32,604 bases of DNA from Planctomycetota bacterium (lineage in GTDB: Bacteria; Planctomycetota; Phycisphaerae; SM23-33): assembly GCA_029553505.1 (NCBI GenBank), contig JAKPKY010000139.1, positions 1 through 32,604 of the forward strand, in the 5' to 3' direction. The position numbers and the translations under genes were made by a program. Below are positions 24,200 through 31,351 of this stretch, in pieces. The first letter of the stretch is position 1; every line of letters begins with the position of its first letter. The notes under the pieces were generated by a model. The model saw nothing but the letters and a program-made list of their open reading frames with translations. It was not told the DNA's origin and ran no database searches.

Positions 24200-24484
24200 T
24201 TAGAACTCGCTGGGCTTTCGTCCGAAGTCGTCGATGAGCCTGCGCCCCCGCATCGGGACCAGCTCCTTCTTCGTCTTGTCGAACTTCCAGACGACCAGGC
24301 GCCGCGTCCGCAGGTCGACGACCCAGACGGCGTCCCACTCGGTGCCCAGCAAGGCGGTCTGCACGATGTAGTCGGTGCCCCCGCGGAGGACCTGCGCGTC
24401 GGCCGTGGGGTTCTGCGTGACCACCAGGGCCAGGGCGAGGGCCAGATTCACCCCCACCAGTGCCACGAGCAATGCGGTTTTCAT
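24200..24484 (-). CDS. Small exported protein, paralogue of the gene downstream (94 aa)
   Basis: A 94-residue protein starting MKTALLVALVGVNLALALALVV, an uncleaved or late-cleaved signal helix, followed by TADAQVLRGGTDYIV. The core GTDYIVQ...AVWVVDLRTRRLVVWKFD matches the core of the next gene. The C-terminus is basic (MRGRRLIDDFGRKPSEF). ATG 24484 is chosen because GGGAGA precedes it and the hydrophobic helix starts at once. An upstream extension would run over the 9-bp-period repeat and is not coding. It lies 25 bp before its paralogue, so both are probably cotranscribed. Function unknown; the alternating strand pattern could be a small beta-propeller-like blade or pilot protein, but this is a guess. 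Confidence 0.72.
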   Translation of the reverse strand: MKTALLVALVGVNLALALALVVTQNPTADAQVLRGGTDYIVQTALLGTEWDAVWVVDLRTRRLVVWKFDKTKKELVPMRGRRLIDDFGRKPSEF

Positions 24485-24567
24485 GATCTGTCTCCCACTG
24501 AAGTACGATCCTGCCGCCCGGTACAGACACCTGTACACGGGCAACGATAGCTTCTTGAAAAACTTGC

Positions 24568-24644
24568 CACAGAGCTCACGGAGAACACGGAGAGGAAATC
24601 TTTTTCTCATTTCGCAACACTCTGCGTCCTCTGCGATCTCTGCG
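24568..24644. repeat. Inverted pair of 9-bp-period arrays (copy 2)
   Basis: Three 9-bp units of the type CACGGAGAA at 24568-24594 face three units of the type TCCTCTGCG at 24618-24644, with a 23-bp spacer between. Same unit and arrangement as at 9142-9278. It fills most of the 186-bp gap between two small minus-strand genes. Confidence 0.78.
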
Positions 24645-24670
24645 GTTCCTTCCTGTTTTCGTCCCGTCGT

Positions 24671-24877
24671 TCAATCCAGATGCGTCCGCCGGGAGTTCTT
24701 GAACCCCACGACGAGGACCCCCGCCAGGCAGACCGCGGTGTACAGCAGCGCCAGCCAGGGGGACGTTTCCTCGAGTTCCGGCACGCGGTGCCCATCGCTC
24801 GACGCCCAGGCGGTCAGCGGGCCGGCCAGCACGGCCGCGGACCACGCCACGAGTTGCATCATTCGCTTTGCGCTCAT
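24671..24877 (-). CDS. Small exported membrane protein (68 aa)
   Basis: A 68-residue protein. A signal peptide (MMQLVAWSAAVLAGPLTAWAS) is followed by a short acidic loop (HRVPELEETSP), one hydrophobic helix (WLALLYTAVCLAGVLVVGF) and a basic tail (KNSRRTHLD). The mature protein would be a single-pass inner-membrane protein with its C-terminus in the cytoplasm. ATG 24877 is chosen because it sits just before the signal peptide, and a TATAAT box lies only 6 bp upstream, leaving room for little or no leader. No family is recognised. Confidence 0.65.
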   Translation of the reverse strand: MSAKRMMQLVAWSAAVLAGPLTAWASSDGHRVPELEETSPWLALLYTAVCLAGVLVVGFKNSRRTHLD

Positions 24878-24883
24878 GCCGGG

Positions 24884-24911
24884 ATTATACATCCCCCCGC
24901 GCGGTTTGCAA
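24884..24911 (-). promoter_or_regulatory. Candidate promoter giving a leaderless or near-leaderless message
   Basis: Perfect TATAAT at 24889-24884 with TTGCAA at 24911-24906 and a 16-bp spacer. Transcription from it would begin at or within a few bases of the ATG at 24877. Confidence 0.45.
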
Positions 24912-24940
24912 CGGCAGGAGAAAATAGGCACGGCAGACAA

Positions 24941-25127
24941 TAGGCTACAGGCTCCAGACCTCAGACTTCAGGCTTACTGGTCAATTGGTCAATCGGCCGA
25001 CTGGTCCTTCGGTTTTCAATCCGCAACTCTGCTCTGCGTAGCGAAGCGCTCCGCTTCGCAGAGCAGGGTCCGAAATCCGCAATCCGAAATTCTTCCGGGT
25101 TCCCTGTTCCCGGTTCCGGGTTCCTTC
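24941..25127. repeat. Composite heptad arrays and hairpin
   Basis: Eight 7-bp steps at 24941-24996 start as CAGGCTC / CAGACTT types and drift to others. A hairpin at 25029-25066 has a 10-bp outer stem (CTGCTCTGCG with CGCAGAGCAG). Three units of TCCGAAA type lie at 25069-25089 and five of TTCCGGG type at 25093-25127. The array ends 3 bp before the stop codon of the next minus-strand gene. No gene is visible in 24878-25130. Confidence 0.75.
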
Positions 25128-25130
25128 TTC

Positions 25131-25652
25131 TCAGAGCAGTTCGGCGATGTCTCGGGCGGCGCGGGCGAAGGGTTCGGCCGGCGCGGCGAGCGTCTGCCAG
25201 CGCTGGCTTCGCGGGCGGGCCAGCGCGACGTACTCGGCCAGCGGGATCGCGCGGAAGGCGTAGTGGCGGTCGCGGAAGCAATGCACGTCCTCGAAGGGCG
25301 CCCGCCGCGGCGGGCCTTGCAGCCAGTACGCAAAGACCAGCGCCGCGCGGAAGTCGGCGCCGAAGACCTTTTCCCACTCGGCCAGGCCCTCGACGTCCTC
25401 GCGGGTGACCCAGTTCTCCCACGCGCGGGACGCGCCGCGCTTGCGCCCGGGCACGGCGTCGGGGAACTTCCGCCCCTTCACGTCGGTCAGGAGGTTCGGC
25501 CCGGACTGGCTGTAGACGAGGAAGTCGAAGCTCTTGATCTTCGCGGCCCCGAAGATGGCCTTGCGCGTCTCGTCGACGGCGACGTAGGGCCAGCCCCGCG
25601 CCCGCAGGTAGTCCTCGAACGCCGCCTCGTAGTGTATGCTGCGGTCGGCCAT
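25131..25652 (-). CDS. HYExAFE family protein, possible PD-(D/E)XK nuclease fold
   Basis: A 173-residue soluble protein beginning MADRSIHYEAAFEDYLRARG, which gives the family its name (HYExAFE). The middle carries FDFLVYS and LLTDVKGRKF. Asp43, Asp57 and Lys59, with Glu9 or Glu13, could form the acidic-acidic-lysine site of a PD-(D/E)XK nuclease-like fold. That is my reading of the pattern, not an established activity. The C-terminal part has HYAFRAIPLAEY and is otherwise unremarkable. It is last in a minus-strand run after hisS, 112 bp downstream of it. The ATG at 25652 has no strong ribosome-binding site. Confidence 0.82.
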   Translation of the reverse strand: MADRSIHYEAAFEDYLRARGWPYVAVDETRKAIFGAAKIKSFDFLVYSQSGPNLLTDVKGRKFPDAVPGRKRGASRAWENWVTREDVEGLAEWEKVFGADFRAALVFAYWLQGPPRRAPFEDVHCFRDRHYAFRAIPLAEYVALARPRSQRWQTLAAPAEPFARAARDIAELL

Positions 25653-25672
25653 GCAACCCCCTGCCGGAAAAT

Positions 25673-25757
25673 CGCGAATCGCGAATCTCGAATCGCGAAT
25701 GAAACGAACCCGCCCTTTCCGTCAGCCGACGGTAGGGTGCGTGGCGCAGCCACGCAC
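25673..25757. repeat. Heptad array and two hairpins after hisS
   Basis: Four 7-bp units (CGCGAAT, one variant CTCGAAT) occupy 25673-25700. Two perfect hairpins follow: CCGTC/GACGG at 25719-25732, and GTGCGTGGC/GCCACGCAC with a 3-nt loop at 25737-25757. The second begins 8 bp past the hisS stop, but no T-run follows on that strand, so it is not a standard terminator. Confidence 0.78.
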
Positions 25758-25764
25758 GCGGGCG

Positions 25765-27039
25765 CTACAGGTCATCCAGGCTCGCCAGCTCGCGCTGCTC
25801 GCCCGTGCGGAGGTCCTTGACGGCCAAGCCGTCGGCGCGGACGAGCAACGCCCGCGCGGCGTTGCGGCGGTTGGCTTCCTTGAGCTGCTTGCCGGCGTTG
25901 CCCCGGCGGGCGCAGCAGTAGTCGGCCGAGAGGCCCCTCGCCCGCAGGGCCCCCACCGCCTTGAGCACCTCGCCGAGCAGGCCCTCGTCGGCGTCGATGA
26001 CGAAGTAGTCCAGCTCGCCCGCCCGAATCTCCGCGGGAATCCTGCCCTTTTCGTCCAGCAGGATGCCCAGGACCACGTCGCCCATTCCGAAGCCGGTGGC
26101 GCCGACCTTCGGGCCGCCGAGCACCTCCAGCAGGTTGTCGTACCGTCCGCCGCCGGCCAAGGCCCGCAGGCTGCTCGACGCGTCGAACACCTCGTAGACG
26201 ATCCCCGTGTAATACGCCAGCCCGCGAACGACGTGGAAGTCGCGCACGCAGTATTCGGCCACGCCCATCTGCTCCAGGTGCGTGAACAGCGCGTCCACCT
26301 GCGCCAGGTGCGGCGCCACCTGCTCGTTGGGCGCGGCGCCGCGCCCGTTGTCGTGCAGGCGGTCGAACTCGTCGAAGAGGCGCATCTGTTCCTTGGTCAC
26401 GCCCTCCTTCTCGCACAGCGCCTCGAAGGCTTCCGGCGGAACCTTGGGGCGCTTGTCGATGAGCAGCAGGAACGTCTCCAGCTTGTCCTCGGCCACGCCG
26501 CCGGCGCGCAGGTGCGCCAGCACGAGCGGCCGGCTGCCGATGCGCACCTTCACGTCCTCCGGCGTCAGGCCGATCTCGCGCAGGAAGTCCACGCAGGTGA
26601 ACACACACTCGGCGTCGGCCAGCACGGAGTCCTCTCCGATGATGTCGATGTTCCACTGGAAGAACTCGCGCAGTCGCCCCTTCTGCGGGTTCTCCGCGCG
26701 GCAGAGGCGCGGGATGCTGAACCACTTGATGGGTCGCGGCAGGGTGTGGATCTTCGCGTTGACCATCCGGGCCAGCGACGGCGTGATTTCCGGGCGGATG
26801 GCCAGGCTGCGCCCGCCGCGGTCGGTGAAGTTGAACAGCTGCTCGGCGATCTCCTGCCCGCTCTTGATGGTGAACAGGTCGAGGTACTCGAAGATGGGCG
26901 CGTCGTACTCCTCGAAACCGTTGCGGAGGCTGACGCGCCGCCAGGCGTCGGCGATCCAGTTCCGCACGCGCATGTCCTCGGGGTAAAAGTCGCGCGTGCC
27001 CTTGACATTCTGGAATTTTGTGCCCACTTTTTCGCCCAT
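25765..27039 (-). CDS. hisS: Histidyl-tRNA synthetase
   Basis: A 424-residue class II synthetase that charges tRNA-His. It begins with FQNVKGTRDFYPEDM. Motif 1 is around EYDAPIFEYLDLF, and IRPEITPSLARMV follows. Motif 2 holds the FFQWNIDIIG stretch. The histidine-specific motif LVRGLAYYTG is present as VVRGLAYYTGIVYEVF, then motif 3 as GFGMGDVVLGI. The C-terminal anticodon-binding domain (from about residue 335) is complete. ATG 27039 lies 6 bp after the stop of the upstream YkgJ-type gene, so the two are cotranscribed. Confidence 0.96.
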   Translation of the reverse strand: MGEKVGTKFQNVKGTRDFYPEDMRVRNWIADAWRRVSLRNGFEEYDAPIFEYLDLFTIKSGQEIAEQLFNFTDRGGRSLAIRPEITPSLARMVNAKIHTLPRPIKWFSIPRLCRAENPQKGRLREFFQWNIDIIGEDSVLADAECVFTCVDFLREIGLTPEDVKVRIGSRPLVLAHLRAGGVAEDKLETFLLLIDKRPKVPPEAFEALCEKEGVTKEQMRLFDEFDRLHDNGRGAAPNEQVAPHLAQVDALFTHLEQMGVAEYCVRDFHVVRGLAYYTGIVYEVFDASSSLRALAGGGRYDNLLEVLGGPKVGATGFGMGDVVLGILLDEKGRIPAEIRAGELDYFVIDADEGLLGEVLKAVGALRARGLSADYCCARRGNAGKQLKEANRRNAARALLVRADGLAVKDLRTGEQRELASLDDL

Positions 27040-27045
27040 TTCCGG

Positions 27046-27480
27046 TCAATTCGCCGGTTTCCGCGTTCTTTTCCGCGCCTTTTTCGACCTATTTTCGTGC
27101 CTTTCGAGGGCCCTTTTCCGGGCTGCGTCGAACTTCCTGGCCCCGAGCGTTTTCCGGGCGTAACGCTCCAGTTGCTCGGGCGTCTCGAACAGTTGCTCGT
27201 ACTCGTAGTCGCCGGAGGTGTGGTCGCAGCTCTCGTGCGAATACTCCCGGCAGATCAGCGGCCGGTTCTCGTAGATCTTGCACCGCCCGTCGCGCGTCAG
27301 GTTCCGGCATCGGTTGGCGACGGCGAGGAACCAGTCGCCCTCGTCGATATGGACGCTGACGCCCTCGTGGCACAGGTACCACCGGACATTCTCGAATTCC
27401 GCGTAGGAATCCGGCTCGTCGATCTGGAAGCAGAAATACGTGCAGCACTTGCCGGCGCACGCTCGGCACTGTTCGCTCAT
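27046..27480 (-). CDS. YkgJ-type cysteine-cluster protein
   Basis: A 144-residue protein of the YkgJ (CxxCxxxCC) family, thought to bind zinc or an Fe-S centre. The N-terminal motif is CRACAGKCC, followed by the partner motif RCRNLTRDGRCKIYENRPLICREY in outline (C, C and C ligands). A DNA- or substrate-binding role is unknown. The last 35 residues are strongly basic (KKARKRTRKP), suggesting nucleic-acid contact; that is an inference. ATG 27480 has GGAG 9 bp upstream. It is directly upstream of hisS. Confidence 0.88.
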   Translation of the reverse strand: MSEQCRACAGKCCTYFCFQIDEPDSYAEFENVRWYLCHEGVSVHIDEGDWFLAVANRCRNLTRDGRCKIYENRPLICREYSHESCDHTSGDYEYEQLFETPEQLERYARKTLGARKFDAARKRALERHENRSKKARKRTRKPAN

Positions 27481-27588
27481 CGGGCGTCTCCGTCTTCGTC
27501 CATTCCATGCCAGTCTCGCGATTATAGGCAAACCGCGGCGCAATGCAAACCCCGTCGCGCGCCGGCCTGTGCGGGACGCCCCACCGCG

Positions 27589-27852
27589 CTACTCCAGGTG
27601 GTGGAAGACCATCGACTGCACCTCGACGCCGTCGATGGCGTTGAGCCCGTCGGCCAGCGCCTGGATCTCCGCGTCGGGCGCGACGATCTCCAGCACCAGC
27701 AGGCCCTGCGGGGCGTCGCGCTTCTCGATCTCGTGCAGTCCGAGGCGGGTCTTGATGTGCTTCCCGTACTTGGTCAGGAGTTTCTGGACTTCGACGGCCT
27801 CGGTGAGGCGGTCGGTGATGTGCACGCCGAGGATCGTGTGCGGAGCCTGCAT
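27589..27852 (-). CDS. TM1266-like ACT-fold protein (putative iron-hydrogenase-system regulator family)
   Basis: An 87-residue protein. The pattern TILGVHITDRLTEAVEVQ, then LLTKYGKHIKTRLGLHE, then GLLVLEI, then LNAIDGVEVQSMVF agrees with the TM1266-type family, small ferredoxin-like/ACT-fold proteins related to the NikR C-terminal domain and often annotated as iron-only hydrogenase system regulators. No helix-turn-helix is present, so direct DNA binding is not evident. ATG 27852 has GGGAGA 9 bp upstream. No hydrogenase gene lies in the window. It stands alone, 108 bp before the YkgJ gene. Confidence 0.72.
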   Translation of the reverse strand: MQAPHTILGVHITDRLTEAVEVQKLLTKYGKHIKTRLGLHEIEKRDAPQGLLVLEIVAPDAEIQALADGLNAIDGVEVQSMVFHHLE

Positions 27853-27886
27853 GGGCGGTTCTCCCGAAAAATGTTTGCCGGTCGCG

Positions 27887-27906
27887 GGGGCGCGCCGCCG
27901 CGCCCC
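27887..27906. repeat. GC-rich hairpin upstream of the TM1266-like gene
   Basis: A perfect 7-bp stem (GGGGCGC with GCGCCCC) and a 6-nt loop lie 34 bp before the start codon of the minus-strand gene. It could sit in that gene's leader. Confidence 0.5.
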
Positions 27907-27995
27907 GCACTCATTCATACCTGCCGGCGCGGGCGGGTTCAACCCCCCGCCGTCGTGGACTTCTATCCGTTCAAGAGAAAAACATACGCAAGGGC

Positions 27996-28104
27996 GCCGT
28001 GGCTTGCGTAGTCCCGCAGTCCCGAAGGGACGCCTTCCGCGGGACGAAGCAACCACGTTCATCCAATCCGCGTGGTTGCTCCGCTTCGCTCCGCAAACCA
28101 CGGC
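27996..28104. repeat. Three-way-junction palindromic element before gnd
   Basis: A 109-bp element. The outer arms GCCGTGGCTTGCG (27996-28008) and CGCAAACCACGGC (28092-28104) pair with one G-T. Inside are arm 1, GTCCCGC (28011-28017) with GCGGGAC (28039-28045), which also contains a nested GTCCC/GGGAC hairpin, and arm 2, AGCAACCACG (28048-28057) with CGTGGTTGCT (28071-28080). With the hairpin at 27887 it is the main structure in the 423-bp gap 27853-28275; a CCCCGCGCGGGG palindrome lies at about 28221-28232. Confidence 0.82.
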
Positions 28105-28275
28105 ACCGCTTCCGGCGGGAAGGTCTTGAAATCGCCGGCGAAATGCGTAGCATGAGCGGTTCCGGACGCGCCTGCGGGTCCTCAAACGCCTTTCGCGGGC
28201 GCGAAATGGGCCGGACCACTACCCCGCGCGGGGCTTTGCCCTGCCGCCCTGAACAAGGAAAAGGAGCACGTTACG

Positions 28276-29748
28276 ATGCCGGAAGCAAAGGCGGACCTCG
28301 GTCTGATCGGGCTGGCCGTCATGGGCCAGAACCTCGTCCTCAACATGAACGATCACGGCTTCACTGTCGCGGTCTTCAACCGCACGGTCAGTAAGGTCGA
28401 CGACTTCCTCAACGGCCCGGCCAAGGGCACGAACATCCTCGGCACGCACTCCATCGAGGAGTTCGTCGCCTCGCTGAAGCGCCCCCGCCGGGCCATGCTG
28501 CTGGTCAAGGCCGGACAGGCCGTAGACGACTTCATCGAACTGCTGCTGCCCCACCTCGAAGCCGGCGACATCATCATCGACGGCGGAAACAGCAACTTCC
28601 ACGACACCATCCGCCGCACCCAGTACGTCGAGAGCAAGGGCCTTCTCTACATCGGAACGGGCGTCTCCGGCGGCGAGGAAGGCGCTCGCCACGGGCCCAG
28701 CATCATGCCTGGCGGAAGCCCCGACGCCTGGCCGCACGTCAAGGCGATCTTCCAGGCGGTGTCCGCCAAGGCCGTCGATTCCGCCACCGGGAACACCGAG
28801 GCCTGCTGCGACTGGGTCGGAGAGAACGGCGCCGGGCACTTCGTCAAGATGGTCCACAACGGAATCGAGTACGGCGACATGCAGCTGATCTGCGAGGCCT
28901 ACTCGCTCATGCAGGCGGCCGGCATGACCGCGCCGGAAATGTCGCAGGTCTTCGCCGAATGGAACCGCGGGGAGCTGGACAGCTACCTCATCGAGATCAC
29001 CCGCGACATCCTCGCCAAGACCGACGACGAGACGGGCAAGCCGCTGGTGGACGTGATCCTGGACACGGCCGGGCAGAAAGGCACCGGAAAGTGGACGGGC
29101 ATCACCGCGCTGGACCTGGGCCAGCCCCTGACGCTGATCGGCGAGGCGGTCTTCGCCCGCTGCCTGTCGGCGATGAAGGACGAGCGCGTCGCCGCCTCGG
29201 CGAAGCTCAAGGGCCCCAAGGTCCGCTTCACCGGCGACCGCGCGAAGTTCGTCGAGGACATCCGCCAGGCGCTCTACGCCAGCAAGATCGTCAGCTACGC
29301 GCAGGGCTACCAGTTGATGGCCGCCGCGGCGGAGGAATACGGCTGGAACCTCAACTACGGCGGGATCGCCCTGATGTGGCGCGGCGGGTGCATCATCCGC
29401 AGCCAGTTCCTCGGCAAGATCCGCGACGCGTATTCCAAGCGCAAAGCCCCGGCGAACCTGCTGCTGGACCCGTACTTCAAGTCGGCCGTCCGCAAGGCGC
29501 AGAGCGGCTGGCGGAGGACCGTCCAGAAGGCCGTCAAGATGGGCATTCCCGCGCCGGCGTTCAGCAGCGCCCTGTCGTACTATGACGGGTACCGCAGCGA
29601 GCGACTGCCCGCCAACCTGCTCCAGGCGCAGCGGGACTATTTCGGCGCGCACACGTACGAGCGCCTGGACAAGCCCCGCGGCGAGTTCTTCCACACCAAC
29701 TGGACGGGCACCGGCGGCTCGACGACCGCCAGCACCTACACCGCGTAA
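28276..29748 (+). CDS. gnd: 6-phosphogluconate dehydrogenase, decarboxylating
   Basis: A 490-residue enzyme of the full-length bacterial/eukaryotic type. It oxidises 6-phosphogluconate to ribulose 5-phosphate and CO2 with NAD(P)+. The nucleotide-binding loop is [19 protein letters not shown] and [18 protein letters not shown] line the substrate site, and [17 protein letters not shown] holds the catalytic lysine and substrate-binding residues. ATG 28276 has AAGGAG 10 bp upstream. The next gene, a tagaturonate epimerase, follows after 9 bp, so the two form an operon. Thermotoga has a similar gnd next to uxaE. Confidence 0.96.
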   Translation: MPEAKADLGLIGLAVMGQNLVLNMNDHGFTVAVFNRTVSKVDDFLNGPAKGTNILGTHSIEEFVASLKRPRRAMLLVKAGQAVDDFIELLLPHLEAGDIIIDGGNSNFHDTIRRTQYVESKGLLYIGTGVSGGEEGARHGPSIMPGGSPDAWPHVKAIFQAVSAKAVDSATGNTEACCDWVGENGAGHFVKMVHNGIEYGDMQLICEAYSLMQAAGMTAPEMSQVFAEWNRGELDSYLIEITRDILAKTDDETGKPLVDVILDTAGQKGTGKWTGITALDLGQPLTLIGEAVFARCLSAMKDERVAASAKLKGPKVRFTGDRAKFVEDIRQALYASKIVSYAQGYQLMAAAAEEYGWNLNYGGIALMWRGGCIIRSQFLGKIRDAYSKRKAPANLLLDPYFKSAVRKAQSGWRRTVQKAVKMGIPAPAFSSALSYYDGYRSERLPANLLQAQRDYFGAHTYERLDKPRGEFFHTNWTGTGGSTTASTYTA

Positions 29749-29757
29749 GGGAAGCGA

Positions 29758-31230
29758 ATGACAATGCTGGACAAGCTCAAGCAGGCCGTGGCGCTCGATG
29801 TCTACGACGCGAGCGTCGCGCAGGCGGGCGGCGTGACGTACTTCCTCGCGCGGCGCGACGGGGCGAAGTTCGTCGGCTCCGTGGGCGACGGCGAGATTTC
29901 CGGCGAGCCCGTCGGACAGATCGGCGGCGAGCCCGTGATCGTCGGACCGACCGACCACGGGAACGCCCGCGCGATCCGCAAGGTCCTTCCGTGGACGGCC
30001 CCGCGCTGCCTGGGGTTGTCCACCAGCGTGGGACTGGGCGACCGCCTGGGCCTGGCCACGCCCGGGCACATCCGCGCCGTCCGCGGGACCGGACTGGCGC
30101 CGATCCTGGCCCAGCAGTCCATCCGCGAGATGACCCGCACCCAGCGCACGCCCGACGAGGTCATGGACGCCGCCACCTGGGGCGTCCTCCAGGAGGGATT
30201 CCGCGAGCCCTTCGGCGCCGACGCCGACCATCTCCAGCAGCCCGGGGACATCGACCAGACAGCCGCCGCCGGGTTCCAGATGTTCACCATCGACCCCGGA
30301 CGGCACGTGGAAAACCAGGCCGACGAGTTCCCCGTGAACCTGCTGGCCGACTACCTGGAAAAGATGGACTTCGCCGCGCTGGAAATCTCCCCGGCGGACC
30401 TGAAAAACGCGTACGTGGGCAGGACGTTCCCCCTCGACGGCGGCGGGAGCGTGAGTTTCGACGAGATCGCCTTCCTCCGCGCGATGGTCAAGTACGGCGC
30501 CGCCGTCGCGCATACGGCAGCCATGTATCGCCGCCTGAGCGAGGCCGCCCGCGGCGAGTTCGAGCTGGAGGTCTCGGTCGACGAGACCGACTCCCCCACC
30601 ACGGCGGCCGAGCATTATTTCTTCGCCAACGAGTTGAAACGCCTGGGCGTCCGCTGGGTGTCCATGGCGCCGCGGTTCATTGGGCGGTTTGAAAAGGGCG
30701 TGGATTACATCGGCAACCTGGACGCGTTCCGCGGAAGCTTCGCGGAACACGCGGCCGTCATGCGAACCCTCGGGCCCTACAAGATCAGCATCCACAGCGG
30801 ATCGGACAAGTTCAGCGTGTATCCGATCGTCGCGGAACTGACGGGCGGGCTGGTGCACCTCAAGACGGCGGGCACCAGCTACCTCGAGGCGTTGCGGGCG
30901 CTGGCGCAGGTTTCGCCGGGACTGTTCCGGGAGATCCTGGACTTCGCCCGCGGACGGTACGACGAGGACAAGGCGACGTACCACGTTTCGGGAACGGTCC
31001 AAAAGGTTCCGCCCGCCGAATCGCTGAAGGATTCGGACCTGCCGGCTTTGCTGGACCAGTTCGACGCGCGGCAGGTGCTGCACTGCACGTTCGGGTCGGT
31101 GTTGACGGCCGACGGCGGCGCGAAATTCCGCCGGCGGATGTTCGAGGCCCTCGGGCGCGACGAGGAAGCGCACTACGCGGCGCTGGCGAAGCATCTCGGC
31201 CGGCACGTGGCGCCCTTCGTCCAACGTTGA
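29758..31230 (+). CDS. uxaE: Tagaturonate/fructuronate epimerase (UxaE-like)
   Basis: A 490-residue protein that I match to the UxaE family, which interconverts D-tagaturonate and D-fructuronate at C3 in the cytoplasm. In galacturonate catabolism it replaces UxaB/UxaA by feeding tagaturonate into the fructuronate branch. Family-like stretches are VGPTDHGNARAI, HLQQPGDIDQTAAAGFQMFTIDPG, EVSVDETDSPTT, SMAPRFIGRFEKGVDYIG, and IHSGSDKFSVYP with histidines and acids that may bind metal. AAGGGAAG sits 4 bp before ATG 29758 and 10 bp before ATG 29764; the latter may be the true start. The neighbours gnd and an SDR oxidoreductase fit. Confidence 0.88.
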   Translation: MTMLDKLKQAVALDVYDASVAQAGGVTYFLARRDGAKFVGSVGDGEISGEPVGQIGGEPVIVGPTDHGNARAIRKVLPWTAPRCLGLSTSVGLGDRLGLATPGHIRAVRGTGLAPILAQQSIREMTRTQRTPDEVMDAATWGVLQEGFREPFGADADHLQQPGDIDQTAAAGFQMFTIDPGRHVENQADEFPVNLLADYLEKMDFAALEISPADLKNAYVGRTFPLDGGGSVSFDEIAFLRAMVKYGAAVAHTAAMYRRLSEAARGEFELEVSVDETDSPTTAAEHYFFANELKRLGVRWVSMAPRFIGRFEKGVDYIGNLDAFRGSFAEHAAVMRTLGPYKISIHSGSDKFSVYPIVAELTGGLVHLKTAGTSYLEALRALAQVSPGLFREILDFARGRYDEDKATYHVSGTVQKVPPAESLKDSDLPALLDQFDARQVLHCTFGSVLTADGGAKFRRRMFEALGRDEEAHYAALAKHLGRHVAPFVQR

Positions 31231-31258
31231 CGCCGACGGGAAAAACACAAAAACCATC

Positions 31259-31332
31259 GGGTGCCACCCTCAAGCGATGTCTGCTTGAGGGTGTTCGCAC
31301 GGCCAAGCACACAACGCTTGGCCGTGGCACCC
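31259..31332. repeat. Twin-hairpin element, copy B (inside the hexuronate operon)
   Basis: A 74-bp near copy of the element at 23789-23862, with the same ends and the same length. The stems are CACCCTCAAGC (hairpin 1) and CACGGCCAAGC (hairpin 2), with 7-nt loops. The change of one base in the second stem (A to C) is matched by the compensating change on the other side. It lies in the 121-bp gap between uxaE and the SDR gene, so it would be transcribed. Confidence 0.88.
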
Positions 31333-31351
31333 ATGAAAGAAAAGGAAAACG

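Noticed and set aside
25636..28011. A 791-residue plus-strand frame over hisS and its neighbours
   Set aside because: Antisense to hisS, YkgJ-type and TM1266-like genes, all of which have good family matches and ribosome-binding sites.
28219..31257. A 1012-residue open frame on the minus strand opposite gnd and uxaE
   Set aside because: It is the antisense of two strongly recognised genes; long antisense frames are expected at this GC content.
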